This document shows, piece by piece, positions 37,701 through 49,448 of a stretch of DNA of 64,000 nt. Numbering within the stretch: the stretch's first letter is position 1; every line of letters begins with the position of its first letter. The translations under genes were made by a program, and so were the position numbers. This DNA comes from Owenia fusiformis (lineage: Eukaryota > Annelida > Polychaeta > Sabellida > Oweniidae): NCBI GenBank assembly GCA_903813345.2, contig CAIIXF020000006.1:24495936-24559935 (forward strand). The letters are read 5' to 3'. The notes under the pieces were generated by a model. It had not been told where the DNA came from and made no database searches. It worked only from the letters and a program-made list of their open reading frames with translations.

Positions 37701-40700
37701 TGGCTTATCTTGATGCGGAATGATACTTTAAAACGTTGATGTGTAACTCAGTTACTGTACATACGTCTTTGCTCATGGTCAGTACGTGAATAGAGAGATG
37801 ACAATCAAGATGTGGCTTTACTTGTGAAGGTAAAAAAGAACACTAATCCGGCAATTGAATCACTGGCGGATCTGGGGGGGGGGGGGCAGGGGCCCGGCCC
37901 CTTCCCCCTTGGGTGGGCCCAGAAAAAAAAAATTGTGCCCAAAAAAAAATTTGAGCCAAAAAAGGCCTTAAGACCCCAAAAAGTAGGCCTTTTTGGTCAA
38001 AAATTGGCCTTCTAAGGCCTTGTTTTTTAATTTTAGGCCAAATTTTGAAGAAAATGGGCCTCAAATTTTCAAAATTTGGGCCCACTTTTGGGTTTTTGGG
38101 GCCCAAAATTTTTTTACGTGCAAGCGCGGAAGTTTTTTCCTCATACAAGACGTTTGGGCCCCCCCCCCCTTGTTGGTTTCCAGATCCGCCCCTGTGAATG
38201 ATTAATTTGAACCCCTAATCAATCTACATGCGTACGCGTAATTTATGATCTCGAGGCAACTGCCTCATCCACATTTAACGAATACATATTTTTGAATCAA
38301 TGTTTTTCACATATACACTATAGGTATAATGTCCTCCTCGGCTTGAATTTTTCCTCGCCAGTATCACGCGGTCCTAACTTCGACCGTTAATTTGAATTTT
38401 TGACCTACCGGATGTTTGAAAATCAAGGATAACGAGTCTCATACTGCACCGTTTTTCTTCAAGCTTGTTCCATTCAAGCATAACACAAATCCCTTTCTGA
38501 TGGTACATTATTCTTTTCAACAGAGTCCCTACTTCCAGCGGCATTTTGGTTACCAGCTGTAAGAAGGCCTTTTAACAACTGGGGACCAAAACGCTGCTAG
38601 AACGAGTGACTCTTTACAATAAAGTAATGCACCGACAGAAAGGCAATTTGTTTTGCTTTTAATTGTATAAGTATGAAGAAAAACAGTGCAGTATGAGACT
38701 CGCAATCCTTGATTTTCAAGCACCTGGTAGGTCAAAAATTCAAATTGACGGTCGAAGTTAGGAACGCGTGAGTATACTGGCTGCACCCCTCTGACACTAG
38801 TCTTGCTTAACAACTGTTTTCACAAGTTACTGTAGCTAGACCCCTGACATGAATGCATATTATTTTCTGCCAGGTGATACACCAGATCCATATATACAGC
38901 TCAACGTCACTAACAGGGGAACCAGAACAACTGAGACGAGACAAGATAATGTGAATCCAGTATGGAATCAATCCTTCAACTTCTACATAGCTCCCGACAG
39001 TCACCATAAATTAGGTAAGGATTTCCCCGTCCAAAATCATGTAAGAATCTCCCACCCCAAATCTATGCTGATTCTATGAAAAAGTAAACCGTCCTCTGAC
39101 CAAATCCGACCAAAGATGAATGTCAACGTACCAACCAGAGAAATAGCGAGTCGCGTCAATATGAACAGAACTCGAACCCTTAATAATGACAAAAAAGCCT
39201 CAATAATTTGTCTGGGAGAGGCTTGCCCTAAATGGTTTCAAGAATTTTGCCTAGTAACTTTTCAACGCTGCGTTAGTTGATAGTTTTTAAATGATTCTGT
39301 CGGACCCAGTCAATTTGATTCTGATCTAGCCACAGGGTTTGCAAAATATTTTAACTTTGGCACCTTCAAAAGAGGCACATTTATACAAGTTTAGTGCACA
39401 TCTTTTAAATAAACTAGGCTAATATTTGTGTATAATGATTCAGTCAAGCGTGACAGTGATGTGAAGGGAATTTTGGGAAGTTTTACTTTTTGATTCAGTG
39501 GTCGCTTAAGGCACCCCTGGGGTTTTAGCCTCTAACTCCACAAAAAACAAAGGTTTTTCAATCGAATTGTACCATATTGTTAGGACATAATTTATCTTTG
39601 AAATGATATATAATACATGGCATGGTTTAAGGTATATAATATGCATCATTCATCTTTAAACTTGGGTATTGTTGGCCCAACCTGTTTTTGCACATGATAA
39701 CCGTACATTTGTGCTCACTCGTAAATTCATAATAAATATATCCCTGGGTCTACTCTAGCAAGCAGAATAGAAGTAACTTACCGTAGAAAAATTGGGCAAC
39801 AATTACGCTTTTCAACATAATCCTATAACCACCCACAAACACATGTTACACAGATGAACAACTTACATTCAATAACATAATAATGATATAGCCAATGGTT
39901 TGAAAATTTATTCACTTATATTTTCAAGAGAAACGCAATTTAGCCTCTCTTTTGTGACACATTTCTGTTAAATATCATATGCGATAAAAAATGAAATTTT
40001 ATGGATTTCGAATTCATCAAATTTTCTAAATTCATGTCCTATCTACATGTAATCCCATGACTCATTCTTCTTAAATCTTTGTAATATTATAATTATCAGA
40101 TTATAAGATAATCGTTTTGTCATCCGGCCAGTGGAAGTCATTTCCAGAAAGCACTGAAGGAACGTAAGCTTACAGACGGTAATTTATTGTACCTAATAGT
40201 TCATTAACATGTTTAACCATGTGACAAGCAATATTATTATTTTCCAGAAATAAATCTTATAGACGCGAATGCGGTATGTGCTGATACTCATTTAGGCTCA
40301 CAAAGTGTTGATTTGACTCAACTTCCGACAGACAAAATTATAGAAAAAACACTTAAATTCAATGAGGTGAGATCACACTATTTAGAAATTGTTGTTTAAA
40401 TGTATGATTTAAACGTAGAGTGAGAGAATCTAAATGGTCGTCTAATGAAATTGTTGGTGTTTCAGTTCTCCACTTTTTTCGGACTAAGATGTTGTTTTGG
40501 CCAGTTAGTCTCCTGCTGGTAAAGGAAAGCAAGCACACAAATTGAAAGTGAAAGTGTCGTTTTCATCATGTTTGAGACCCATGTTCTACACTACAGTGAT
40601 AATGGACTGATGAATAAAAAAGTTTTATAAAACCAACAATTATATTAATATGTATATCTTTTATATTATATTTCAGACTTCAGAAGTTGATATTTCAATA

Positions 40701-43700
40701 AAGCTCTACAAAGAGTAAGTCTCCCTATTTACAATTTATATGAAGAAATGCTCACCTGTGAATCATGAATCTTCAACCACATGGAATTAATGACAGTATC
40801 GATCATGTGACCGGTTGGATTTGGCATATCGGTTGATGCGCTTTTTTGACATTTTATCTGAATGTCCTGCGATATGATTAGCATGCCGTTCTAACAGTTT
40901 AGTTATATATTCCCACAAAACGGCAATTATGTTTCTGTACTATCTTTGCAGAAATTATTTTTGTACTAATAAACAATAAGATAACATACTAAAATGGCTA
41001 GTGAGATAATGTGATTGTTAGATGGAGGGTGAAAATTGCATTTCAATAAAAACTAAAATATAAAATATTCATTCCAGATTGCCCAAAGAAAATGCCTTGC
41101 GCGTCAAAGTCATTAGAATAAGAAAGATTACTAAGGTATCGTGGTGGAAGGATATAAGTGAGTGTAAAGCCGAAAGCTGGGTTGGACAAAATTTCTATAT
41201 TTATGAAAACAATATCGTACATCTCATTGTAAAACAAAGAAGTGGACCTTTGTAGGCCAAACTGCTCCATATATCCAAAGAATGCTACTGCTGTATATTG
41301 ACTTCAATCATTCCAAATGCCACGCCCTTCTTAAGAAATTAACTATGGAATTAACATTTAGTTCGATGGGTATTTATTCTAATTCTATTGAGTGTATTGT
41401 TCATCTGTCTAGGTTGTGTGAAATGTATTGACGACATTGTAGTGTAGGTTGAGTTATAACATTGATTTAAGTAAAGTTTAAACCATGCGTACTGGTTGTT
41501 AGATGAAATAATGGGCGAGGGTCGTATGCCGCCCGAGGAGGCCAATATTTCTCTCAAGAGCCAGCACGAATGGCTCACATCGCTTAAAATATACATCTGT
41601 TATGCAGCTTTTGAATTGACAAATGATCGCAGTTGTTATTTAATTGATCGGCTATAGTAACAAAAGTATAATTACTCTATAGGAGATACACCCGACCCGT
41701 TTCTCAGGCTCAATGTACCTGAATCAGTATCTGTGGAGAAAGAGACTGCCCATATCAGGAACAACACCAACCCAGAATGGAACGAAACTCATACATTTTA
41801 CCTACCCCCACATTTACATCATCAGCTTGGTGAGTTATTGACTATTTTAGTTTTCAAGAAATACTATGGTAGAAAGAGGCACGTGCCTTATTTGAAGCTT
41901 CATCAGCATCTGTAGCTTTAGTTCGAGTTTGGTGACAACAAAAATATGAATTGGTCCGTTGGGCCCATTTATAATCTTCAATGAATTTTCCCAAATTATG
42001 AGCCAATTTTCACCAAAAAGGCAACATTTTATTCCTACTTTATGCCAAATTACATTGTATTGTGAGAGATTATTATCCTCTGAAAAGTAAAACTTAATTA
42101 ATATGGATTAGTATTATCCGGCGGGCAACAATGGGCTAGGATGCCTCGAGTGCATCTAACATGACACCATGTAATATGGTATATTCCATTTCAAATCAAA
42201 TGAATAGTGTTATTTCTTCAGAAACTCCTGCATAATGTCTATATATATACAAGTATTATCATAATCATGACACAAATATTGTAATATTTTGCAGAGGTAA
42301 AGCTGATGGACTCCAATTGGCTATTCTCTCACGAGAAACTTGGTGTGGAGATATTTGACCTTGACACGTTGACCTTAAGTGAAACCCAAAGGGTCACAAT
42401 CAAGTTTGAAAACGGTTCAGAAGTAGACCTTGAATTGACACTATTTGAAGAGTGAGTCATTAATTATCCCAACGAACGAAGTTCGTTAGGGATATAGTGA
42501 AGCCCTCCGTCCGTCCGTCTGTCCGTCAGTCCGTCAGTCCGTCAGTCAGTCAGTCAGTCAGTCAGTCAGTCCGTCCGTCTGTCCGGAAGATAACTCAAAT
42601 ACTAGTTGACAGATTTTCTTCATATTTAGTGGAAAGATGTATATTGGTGAATTGTTCTACGCAAAAAAAATTTTTTCCAAGATGGCCGCCGCTTAAAAAA
42701 TGACGGGACTTTTTCGCAAAAATCATAAATTTTTCATTCTAAACCAAAGTAATTAATATTATTGTTTGAAATTTTGGTAGTGTATTCATAACATTTATCT
42801 ATTTCAGATATAATCCGTGTTTTTCATCCTGACCCCCAGGGGCCATGTATGGGGGGACAGGAAAACAGAAATTTTCGCTAATTTTTAGATCTTTCTGAAG
42901 TATCGCTTTATTATACTTAAATGAAAGGCAATTAAGAGTAGATTGCAAATATTGTATCTTTTTCTGATTCGAGCCTCGTAAAATTCAAAATGGCCGTCTA
43001 ATGTACGATTTCGCAATAATTTTTCGATCCCTTCAAAGTATGGCTATATTATACTCAAATTGAAGGAATTTTGGAGTAGATCACAATTATGGTATTGTTT
43101 TTCAGATTTGTACCTCAGAAAATTCAAAATGGCTGCTTTGCAGGAATTCGCAATTCTAAAATCTAATTTTTTCATTTTCAACCAAAGTAATGAGTATAAT
43201 TGATTGGAATTCGGTAATTGATATTTTGTTCGTTGGGATTTGCTACTCCGCGGAGTTGCCATTATCTAGTTAAGCAATATTTTACAACCATCACTGTTTT
43301 AATCATTCTCTCCATTTGCATGCATGTCAGAAGTTTTGCACACAGATTGTTTAGCTGTTCTTTTTGTTGTTTTTCTTTTTATTTATGTTCTCTTCTGTAA
43401 ATGGACTCTACTGCATGTTTTCATTCTATTCCAATAGGGATACCAGTCTTGCGTACAGCCTTGCACTTTGTGATGAAGAGAAGGTATTTCAAACAGAAAT
43501 ATGTTTGAGAGTGTTTGAATCAATGCAGACCTTACTAGGCGATGATGCTCCACGCACCGCCAAAGAGGTACTAAAATAAGCCACCGTGCTGATCTGACAA
43601 ATCTTCCGATATATCATTGCCTTTCCATAACATATGAATCTTTTACACGGTACAACTCTCTGGGCAAAGGCTAAAATGCACACTCGGAATGCTACTCGGT

Positions 43701-46700
43701 TTTCTTCAAATACATGCTTTTAAAATGCTACTGTATGTTAAGGCTGAAATACATGCTTCTAATTTATAAGGTACCTACTGTGGCAATGCTATTTTCTGGT
43801 GGTGGTTACAGAGCTATGGTAGGAAGCAGTGGGGCAATGAAGGCTTTAACAGACACTAAACTGATTGACATTGTACAATATGTTGGCGGATTATCAGGGT
43901 CTTCTTGGTTTGTATTTTTTTAATTGTTAAAAAATTGACAATTTGTCAGCTATCCGAAAACAGTGTGGCACAAATGACGATTGACTGTCACATGCAGTGC
44001 ACTAAAGCTGAATTGTATTGTGCTATACAATATACAGGGTGTCCAATAAATAAGGTAAAAGATATTGTAACTTTCTTAATATTGTACCAACCTTGATGAA
44101 ATTTTCAGAGTTTGTAGCGCAAATCTTTTCACCTTTATTCTGTGAATTTAAAGCGTCTTCTGCTTGATTGGCCAGAGTTGTGGTTGCTTTAGCAACCGAA
44201 ACAACAAAAAGGCGGGGCAAGTTTGTTTACGTCACAACTTTTCAAAACATATTTATTTTTTCTGATAGCTTTATTCATACTCCCAGGTCTATTACTACAA
44301 CAAATACAATATAAAACAGCCCTAAAGTCCTATTGTTATGAAAATTGTATAGCACAATACAAATCAAGCGTTGGAGTGGGAATGTGTATAGATATACATA
44401 TTATAATTGTAACATACTGTTCAGAAGTTTGAAGAATTTTCAAAAGAAATTGCGATGATTTAATTTTGTGACATTTTGAGCTTTGAGTGTCAATTTATTT
44501 TGACTATTATTTTATATTGCTAATGCCGTGGTCACAATTACTCCGATTTTTACTACGGCACCCGGCAATATCGTATTCAACTTTAAACAAGTACTCAATC
44601 GGCCGGGCGCCGTAGTAAAAATCGGAGTAAATGTGACCACGGCATTAGAAAGAAAACAAAACACTCAATCGGCCCGGCGCCGGCCGATTGATCGGGGCAA
44701 ATGTGACCCAGGCATTAGCAATGTTCCATCAATGTCTTAAAGACACCTTGCACTTATTTCATAAATATGTATTGTGCTCTACTCTGTAGTTGTACTATTT
44801 CTACTTACAGGTACCTGTCACATCTCTACTCTCACCAAGATTGGCCTTCTCTTGACCTCAGTAGGCAGCAAGCTGAGTTGAAAAACAGTATAGATGCGAC
44901 CCACTATCAGCAATTTAGTCTGAAGAGATTCCTTGAGGCCGCAAAGTACATGTTAGCAAAACGCCAGAGAGGGCAACCAATCAGCTTTACAGACTTCTAC
45001 GGACATGTTATGATGCACATCATCATGAGTGATGTATGTAGTTTGGAAGCTTTTTCATATTATTGCTCTTAGAAAATACATATTCAAGAGCAATAAAGCA
45101 TTAATACAACAAGTTAAAGCAAGCAAACATATTTTTCATTCTGATGTATCCTAAATTGTTTCCAGAGAATGGATTCCACTCTTTCCGACTTTGCAGCGAA
45201 GATAAAAAATGGCGTTGCACCCATGCCTCTCATGACTTCTGTCCATGTGAAAGAGACTGTATCTGCAGAAGTATTCCATGGTGTCCATTTATTATGGATA
45301 TAGGATACTCAGTGTTATGAAAAATACAAATATTGGATAATATGATAAGTTTATTATAGTGTATGTTATTATGATATTTTTTATTTATATATAAATGTAC
45401 TAAGCTTATAAGTCAATTGTTTTTAAAATTTCTGCATTTTTCGACCAATTAATTCTTACCAATTTATAAAGCTGAATATTTGTTACTCTCACAGTTTCTT
45501 TGATTTTAGAATTGGTCGAATTCTCACCATTTGAGATAGGAATGCCAAAATATGGAATTTTTGTGAAACCAAAGCTGTTTGGAGCCAAGTTCAACATGGG
45601 AAGATAAATACGAGAGTTCCAAGAGCCTCCTCTGCATTTCCTATATGGTTTGATCCCATTTATCATGTTATCCTCCCCTGTCATAGGCCTGACCAGGAAT
45701 AATACATGCGAGGCAAAATTTACAGCAAAATTCACTCAACATTCTTTTCTGTAAAAACTGATCAATCTTTGCTTCACCTATCTAAAGTCTCGGCTATTCT
45801 TATCTCCTGGTCACGTCCCTGCATATTAACATCCAAATAAATTTGATTACATAACATTGAATCTGTTATTTTGATGATAAATCATAGTAATGGAAAACCA
45901 ACACTCAGACAAACAATTGGAATTGTGCAGAATCGAGAAATAAGAAATATTCAAGCAAAAGAACCAAAAAACATTGATCATTTGAAAGTCTGAAACTTTT
46001 GTAAAACAAAGATTTTATTTTACAGGTATGTGGGGCAGTGCCTTTGCCATTCTGTTCAAGAGGTACCTCACAGGTAAGTCACGTGTATGATGTGTGGTTT
46101 CATTATAGCTTTTACTTATCCCATCATTTCCACAAAAGAAGAAATATTCATATTTTCTTCACTTTTTAACAAACCAATTTACATCAATGTTACGTACAAT
46201 ATATTAATAAAATTGTGATTATGTTGTGTTTGTGATAGCGTTTTGTTCACCTTTTATTTATTACGATATAAACATATAATACTTATTGGTTACACTCGTA
46301 CACATTTTTTGGGATTGTATACAAAACTTTGAATATTACTACAACTTGATATGGGATATGCGGTATTTCCGATGTTGTTTTACTTGTTGACTTGTATCTA
46401 ATGTAGAACTCTGGGTCCCATCTCTATCAATCATGTTATTAACATTACGGGTTTTATTATCTCTGTGAATAGTGTACTCATCTTAGAGTGAAAACCCCAC
46501 ACAGCATTTATACTACCTTTAATTTGATTATACATTGTCGTATTAACAATCCATTTAGATAGAATATTCTTGTTAGATTTTAAAGCTTCATCAATTGTTA
46601 ACATGCAACATCATCACTGCTAAATAAAGTTAACTAAATATTTGATTGCAATTATATTTTAGATAACAAACCAACCACCGAAGAAAAGGAAACAACAAAA

Positions 46701-49416
46701 GGAAAGAGGGAAATCCTAAAAGTGAAACCAATAACAAACGCGAAACCCTCAAGCAAGGATGGTACTGAAAGAGATGAAGATAATAACAACAGCAGCAGTG
46801 GAGTAGCAAACAGCCTCGAGGACAACGAAAATCGAAGTACAGGCATTAATACTACTTAAGATCATTTACCCAAAATATATTTTTGGTGAAACGAACAAAA
46901 TCATTATTCTAGTAGTATTTGAAAACCAGTATCTTTTGAACCATCATAATTCAGTAGAATCAAATTAATTAAAGGCAAATCCCACCCCGCCCCAATCTCT
47001 TTTGCAAAACAAACATTTTATTTTATCTTGCAGGTACTTGGAGCAGTACCATTGACGTTATGTACAAACGATTCCTCAAGGGTAAATCATGTTTAAAGGA
47101 ATTATCTTTAGTATAGTTATAGTATAGTTATTCTAATGTCAGTACTTGGGTTTTGGTAAAGGCCGTTGGATGTAGTGTTGGTTAATAAATAATAACGATA
47201 ATAATAATATAAAAGTTATGTTGGAATATTAAAACAATACGTTTATTTTCAATTTGCAATTGAAAAACGTTATGTCTGATTTCTTGGATTTTTAATGTTC
47301 AATTTTAGCAATTGTAAAACGGTGTAACTAAATCCCGGGAATATTCTATTGAATTGTATTTCAGGTGAAAAATCATCAACAGAAGAAAAGGAAATAACAC
47401 CAGGCAAAAGCGGAATACCAAAAGAGGAAACAAAGGTAAAACATTCTAAAGTGTACGATAGTGGAAGTGATATGGATAACAAGAGCAGCAGTAGTGATAC
47501 AGACAGCGAAGATGAGGATGTCTATGAAATCAAGGCCTGTATGCAAGAAAAAATGCGTTCTGATTTGACTGAAAAGAAAGCCAAACAGACGTGGGGAGAG
47601 TATTTGTTGGGGAGTAGAGTGTTGAACATCAGATCTGGCAGAGCAGGCAAAATCTTCAGCTTTTTGAGGGGACTTAATATCCAGACGGTTTACGCATTCT
47701 CACCATTTGCCCCCTCAAATGATGAGACGGATGATAGGTTCTAAACACAAATGATATTCCTTCAAAGTATAGTAGAAACATTCCGCCATAAAAATAAGAC
47801 TGAGTATATAAGAACAGAAAATGAAAATGAAAATATATTAATTTTACAGTTGCTTTACACTCAGAAAATCAACAGTCAGCATCTTTATTCGATCACAATT
47901 CTTCTTAATGATTGTGATATGTATATGGATGGCTGAGAGCAAACTTACACAGTTATGATATAATAAGCTTATTTGGTTAATGAGAATGGAAAGTTACAAT
48001 AGATTACTGTAAAGCACAAGTACAAGTAATGTTATGTCAAAATAAAATTATTAAAATGTTATCGTTTTATCTGTCAGTATGCTTCATGAAATGTAGCAAC
48101 ATTGCTGTTTTCTAATATTAGGTAAATTTGGAGGTAATTTCGAAGAAGGGATAAACACAGACACAAAGAAACTGTATATGATCGACAGCGGCTGTGCCTA
48201 TAACTCCCCTTTCCCATTGGTTCTGAGACCACAACGACAAGTGAACCTCATACTGTCTTTTGACTTCAGTGCGAGGGAATCCGATGTATCAGACCCATTT
48301 GGTGTAAGCCCATTTTGCAATTTGTACAATTAATAATCAAATGATCAAAGCAAACTGTAGTTGAAAGCAATGGTTTACCCCCCCCCCGGGTTAGAAAATA
48401 TAATATCACCTCAAAGGATGAACAAACGAAACTTAAGCCAAACCTTTTCTCTCAGATTTGGATAACTTACTTATACACAGATATCTCTTTTAATGATTAG
48501 TTACATAAAACATGTTACATGTACACACAGCTACAAAAACTGTATAACGTTTGATTTCAACGTAGTGTAATGTTTTGCATTATTGCTCAAATTTCATTCT
48601 TTCCAGGAACTTGAGAAAGCAGCGAAGTGGGCAGAAATCAACAGAGTACCTTTCCCAAAGATCGATGTTACTGATGACGATCGGGCAAACCCAGAGGAGT
48701 GTTACGTTTTCCGAGATGATAACGATCCTGCTTGTCCAACTGTCATGCACTTTGTCCTGATCAATAAGCAATTCAGAAGGTTCAAGACACCAGGTAAATG
48801 TATAACCCAAATGAAGAGAACAAATATCTATTAGGAAGATCAGCAAGAAAAATGCTAATATCAAATCACTAAGAATTACTGATAAACATAATGCGTATCT
48901 GGACAATTGATTTTTGAATTATAATTGTTGAATGTTATGTATCATGGATGCTATCTATTAAATAACACGTCTTGAAATAGACCGAATTGGTACACAATAA
49001 ACTGACGTACCTGTGTTTCATATAAATGTTTACATATGCAATACCATGGCGCCTCGATATGTCCATACTTCCATTTCCACATATTGTTATAATCATTACA
49101 ATACGGGTATACTTATTCAAATGAGACATTATGATAAATTATTTTCGTTATAGGAGTACCGAGGGAAACTGACGAAGAATTGAAATTTGCGGATTTCAGT
49201 CTGTTTGATGGGCCAAATGGCAGACCCTATGATACATTCAATTTTGAGTATTCCAGTGAGAAATTTGATAGACTCACTAAACTAGTCGAATTCAATACAC
49301 TGCTCTGTGAGGAGCGCATCAAAGATGAGATTACAAGGTGTATACGAAAAAAGAAACCAAGGACTCCATTGAGAATGTCTAGTCTTGTTGACATAATCAA
49401 TACGATGCCGAAATAA
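34753..49416 (+). CDS. PLA2G4: Cytosolic phospholipase A2 (group IV) with tandem C2 domains; carries an in-frame stop
   Basis: cPLA2 releases sn-2 fatty acids such as arachidonate after Ca2+-driven membrane binding. Exons: 34753-35105, 35374-35483, 38874-39014, 40248-40366, 40677-40714, 41078-41157, 41683-41829, 42295-42451, 43438-43567, 43771-43907, 44811-45033, 45166-45280, 45510-45647, 46026-46073 and/or 47034-47081, 46663-46836 (optional), 47365-~47725, 48122-48303, 48607-48793, 49154-49416. The first exon is Asn/Glu-rich. C2-1 (about 130-255) and C2-2 (about 255-382) each have the Ca2+ loops DTPDP, NPxWN and DAN/DSN. The lipase domain has the oxyanion/Arg motif GGGYRAMVG (R439), nucleophile S467 in GLSGSSW, and DFSAR with the catalytic Asp. 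One codon of exon 45510-45647 is TAA (codon 616). The join between 47725 and 48122 does not close in phase, so a small exon is probably missed. ATG 34753 is the first ATG in frame. Confidence 0.9.
35989..37311. mobile_element. Foldback-like composite element, outer inverted arms
   Basis: Outer arms of about 165 bases: left 35989-36155 and right 37145-37311, inverted and roughly 85% alike by eye. They share TTATTCGGTGTT, TAAGTAGCGCAAGGATCCTG and repeated CATGACCGTGACAATG-type boxes. The inside holds a second inverted structure at 36347-36935 built from the same boxes in opposite orientation. It lies in the second intron of the cPLA2 gene. The 60- and 117-codon frames here are translated repeats. 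Confidence 0.75.
36347..36935. mobile_element. Inner TTAA-flanked foldback of CATGACCGTGACA repeats
   Basis: The ends are GGTAGTTAAACAC and its inverse, each abutting TTAA (36343-36346 and 36936-36939). The left half (36385-36680) has about seven ~43-base repeats containing TTGTCACGGTCATGCCAGGC. The right half (36695-36890) has about five in the reverse orientation (GGCCTGTCATGACCGTGACA). The transcript could fold into a long imperfect hairpin. Confidence 0.8.
37341..37540. repeat. Short inverted-repeat element
   Basis: Left arm 37341-37384 and right arm 37496-37540 are inverted over about 40 bases with few mismatches (ATAAACTCGTGTTCTTCTG against its complement, then GAGAAAATGAGG). It is probably a small MITE in the same cPLA2 intron. 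Confidence 0.55.
37861..38196. mobile_element. GGCGGATCTGG-ended MITE with homopolymer runs
   Basis: The left end is CACTGGCGGATCTGG and the right end, reverse-complemented, is CACAGGGGCGGATCTGG. Just inside are poly-G (left) and poly-C (right) runs. The middle is a series of GGCC/AAAATTT words that give false frames on both strands. It lies in the cPLA2 intron before the first DTPDP exon. Confidence 0.7.
38358..38781. mobile_element. Foldback MITE with ~140-bp arms
   Basis: The left arm (GCCAGTATCACGCG, CTAACTTCGACCGT, GAGTCTCATACTGCAC) is inverted at the right end (CAGTATGAGACTCG ... GGAACGCGTGAGTATACTGG). The centre contains GGGGACCAAAACGCTGCTAG, matched at about 29660-29690 in the related repeat. 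It ends about 90 bases before the exon at 38874. Confidence 0.75.
42461..43273 (+). mobile_element. Palindrome-ended element, copy B, filling a cPLA2 intron
   Basis: It begins TAATTATCCCAACGAACGAA, has a (GTCAGTCC)n minisatellite and an AAGATGGCCGCCGC box, and ends at ACTCCGCGGAGT and TATCTAGTTAA. It is the same family as 9838-11070. It makes up about 810 of the 986 bases of the intron between exons 42295-42451 and 43438-43567, starting 9 bases after the splice donor. Confidence 0.8.
44516..44722. mobile_element. MITE with ATTGCTAATGCC ends
   Basis: The ends ATTGCTAATGCC and GGCATTAGCAAT are exact inverses. Within it, ATTACTCCGATTTTTACTAC is inverted at 44600-44630, and GGCCGGCGCC-type palindromes sit near 44675. 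It lies in the cPLA2 intron before the exon at 44811. Confidence 0.72.
45605..45607 (+). other. In-frame TAA in cPLA2 catalytic-domain exon
   Basis: The exon 45510-45647 reads through VEFSPFEIGMPKYG, then FNMGR, a TAA, then IREFQEPPLHFL in one unbroken frame. Family members align residue for residue across it, with a sense codon at this place. No GT/AG pair could remove it. Termination here would lose the DFSAR motif and the C-terminal third of the lipase domain. Confidence 0.88.
46026..46859 (+). CDS. cPLA2 hinge exon pair, copy 1
   Basis: Exon 46026-46073 (48 bases, MWGSAFAILFKRYLT) is followed by exon 46663 onwards (NKPTTEEKETTKGKRE...). The second either runs to an in-frame TAA at 46857-46859 or splices from 46836 (GTACAG) to 47034; both options keep phase 1. 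It is a paralogue of 47034-47744. Translation of the second exon is Lys/Glu/Asn/Ser-rich, a disordered linker. Confidence 0.75.
47034..47744 (+). CDS. cPLA2 hinge exon pair, copy 2
   Basis: Exon 47034-47081 (48 bases, TWSSTIDVMYKRFLK) and exon 47365 to about 47725 (EKSSTEEKEITPGK ...). The second exon continues through an acidic Ser/Asp stretch (SSSDTDSEDED) into the conserved SGRAGKIFSFLRGLNI and FSPFAPS segment, which copy 1 lacks. Only copy 2 can connect to the rest of the catalytic domain. The donor AG|GTTCTA at about 47725 is weak, and the frame runs to a TAA at 47742-47744 if it is not used. Confidence 0.78.
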
Positions 49417-49448
49417 TATCTTGAATCAAAAGTGCCAGATGAAAAACT

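Noticed and set aside
37812-38205. Overlapping frames on both strands before the first DTPDP exon
   Set aside because: They run through homopolymer and GGCC/AAATTT words of a MITE; no splice phase links them to the cPLA2 exons.
42500-42590. Regular short GTCAGTCA repeats as a possible CRISPR-like array
   Set aside because: A simple minisatellite without unique spacers, within a eukaryotic transposable element.
44036-44100. CAGGGTGTCCAATAAATAAG as a mariner element start
   Set aside because: No matching inverted end was found downstream within the intron, so boundaries cannot be supported.
45406-45735. 109-codon minus-strand frame
   Set aside because: It is antisense to the conserved cPLA2 exon 45510-45647, which carries the family motifs.
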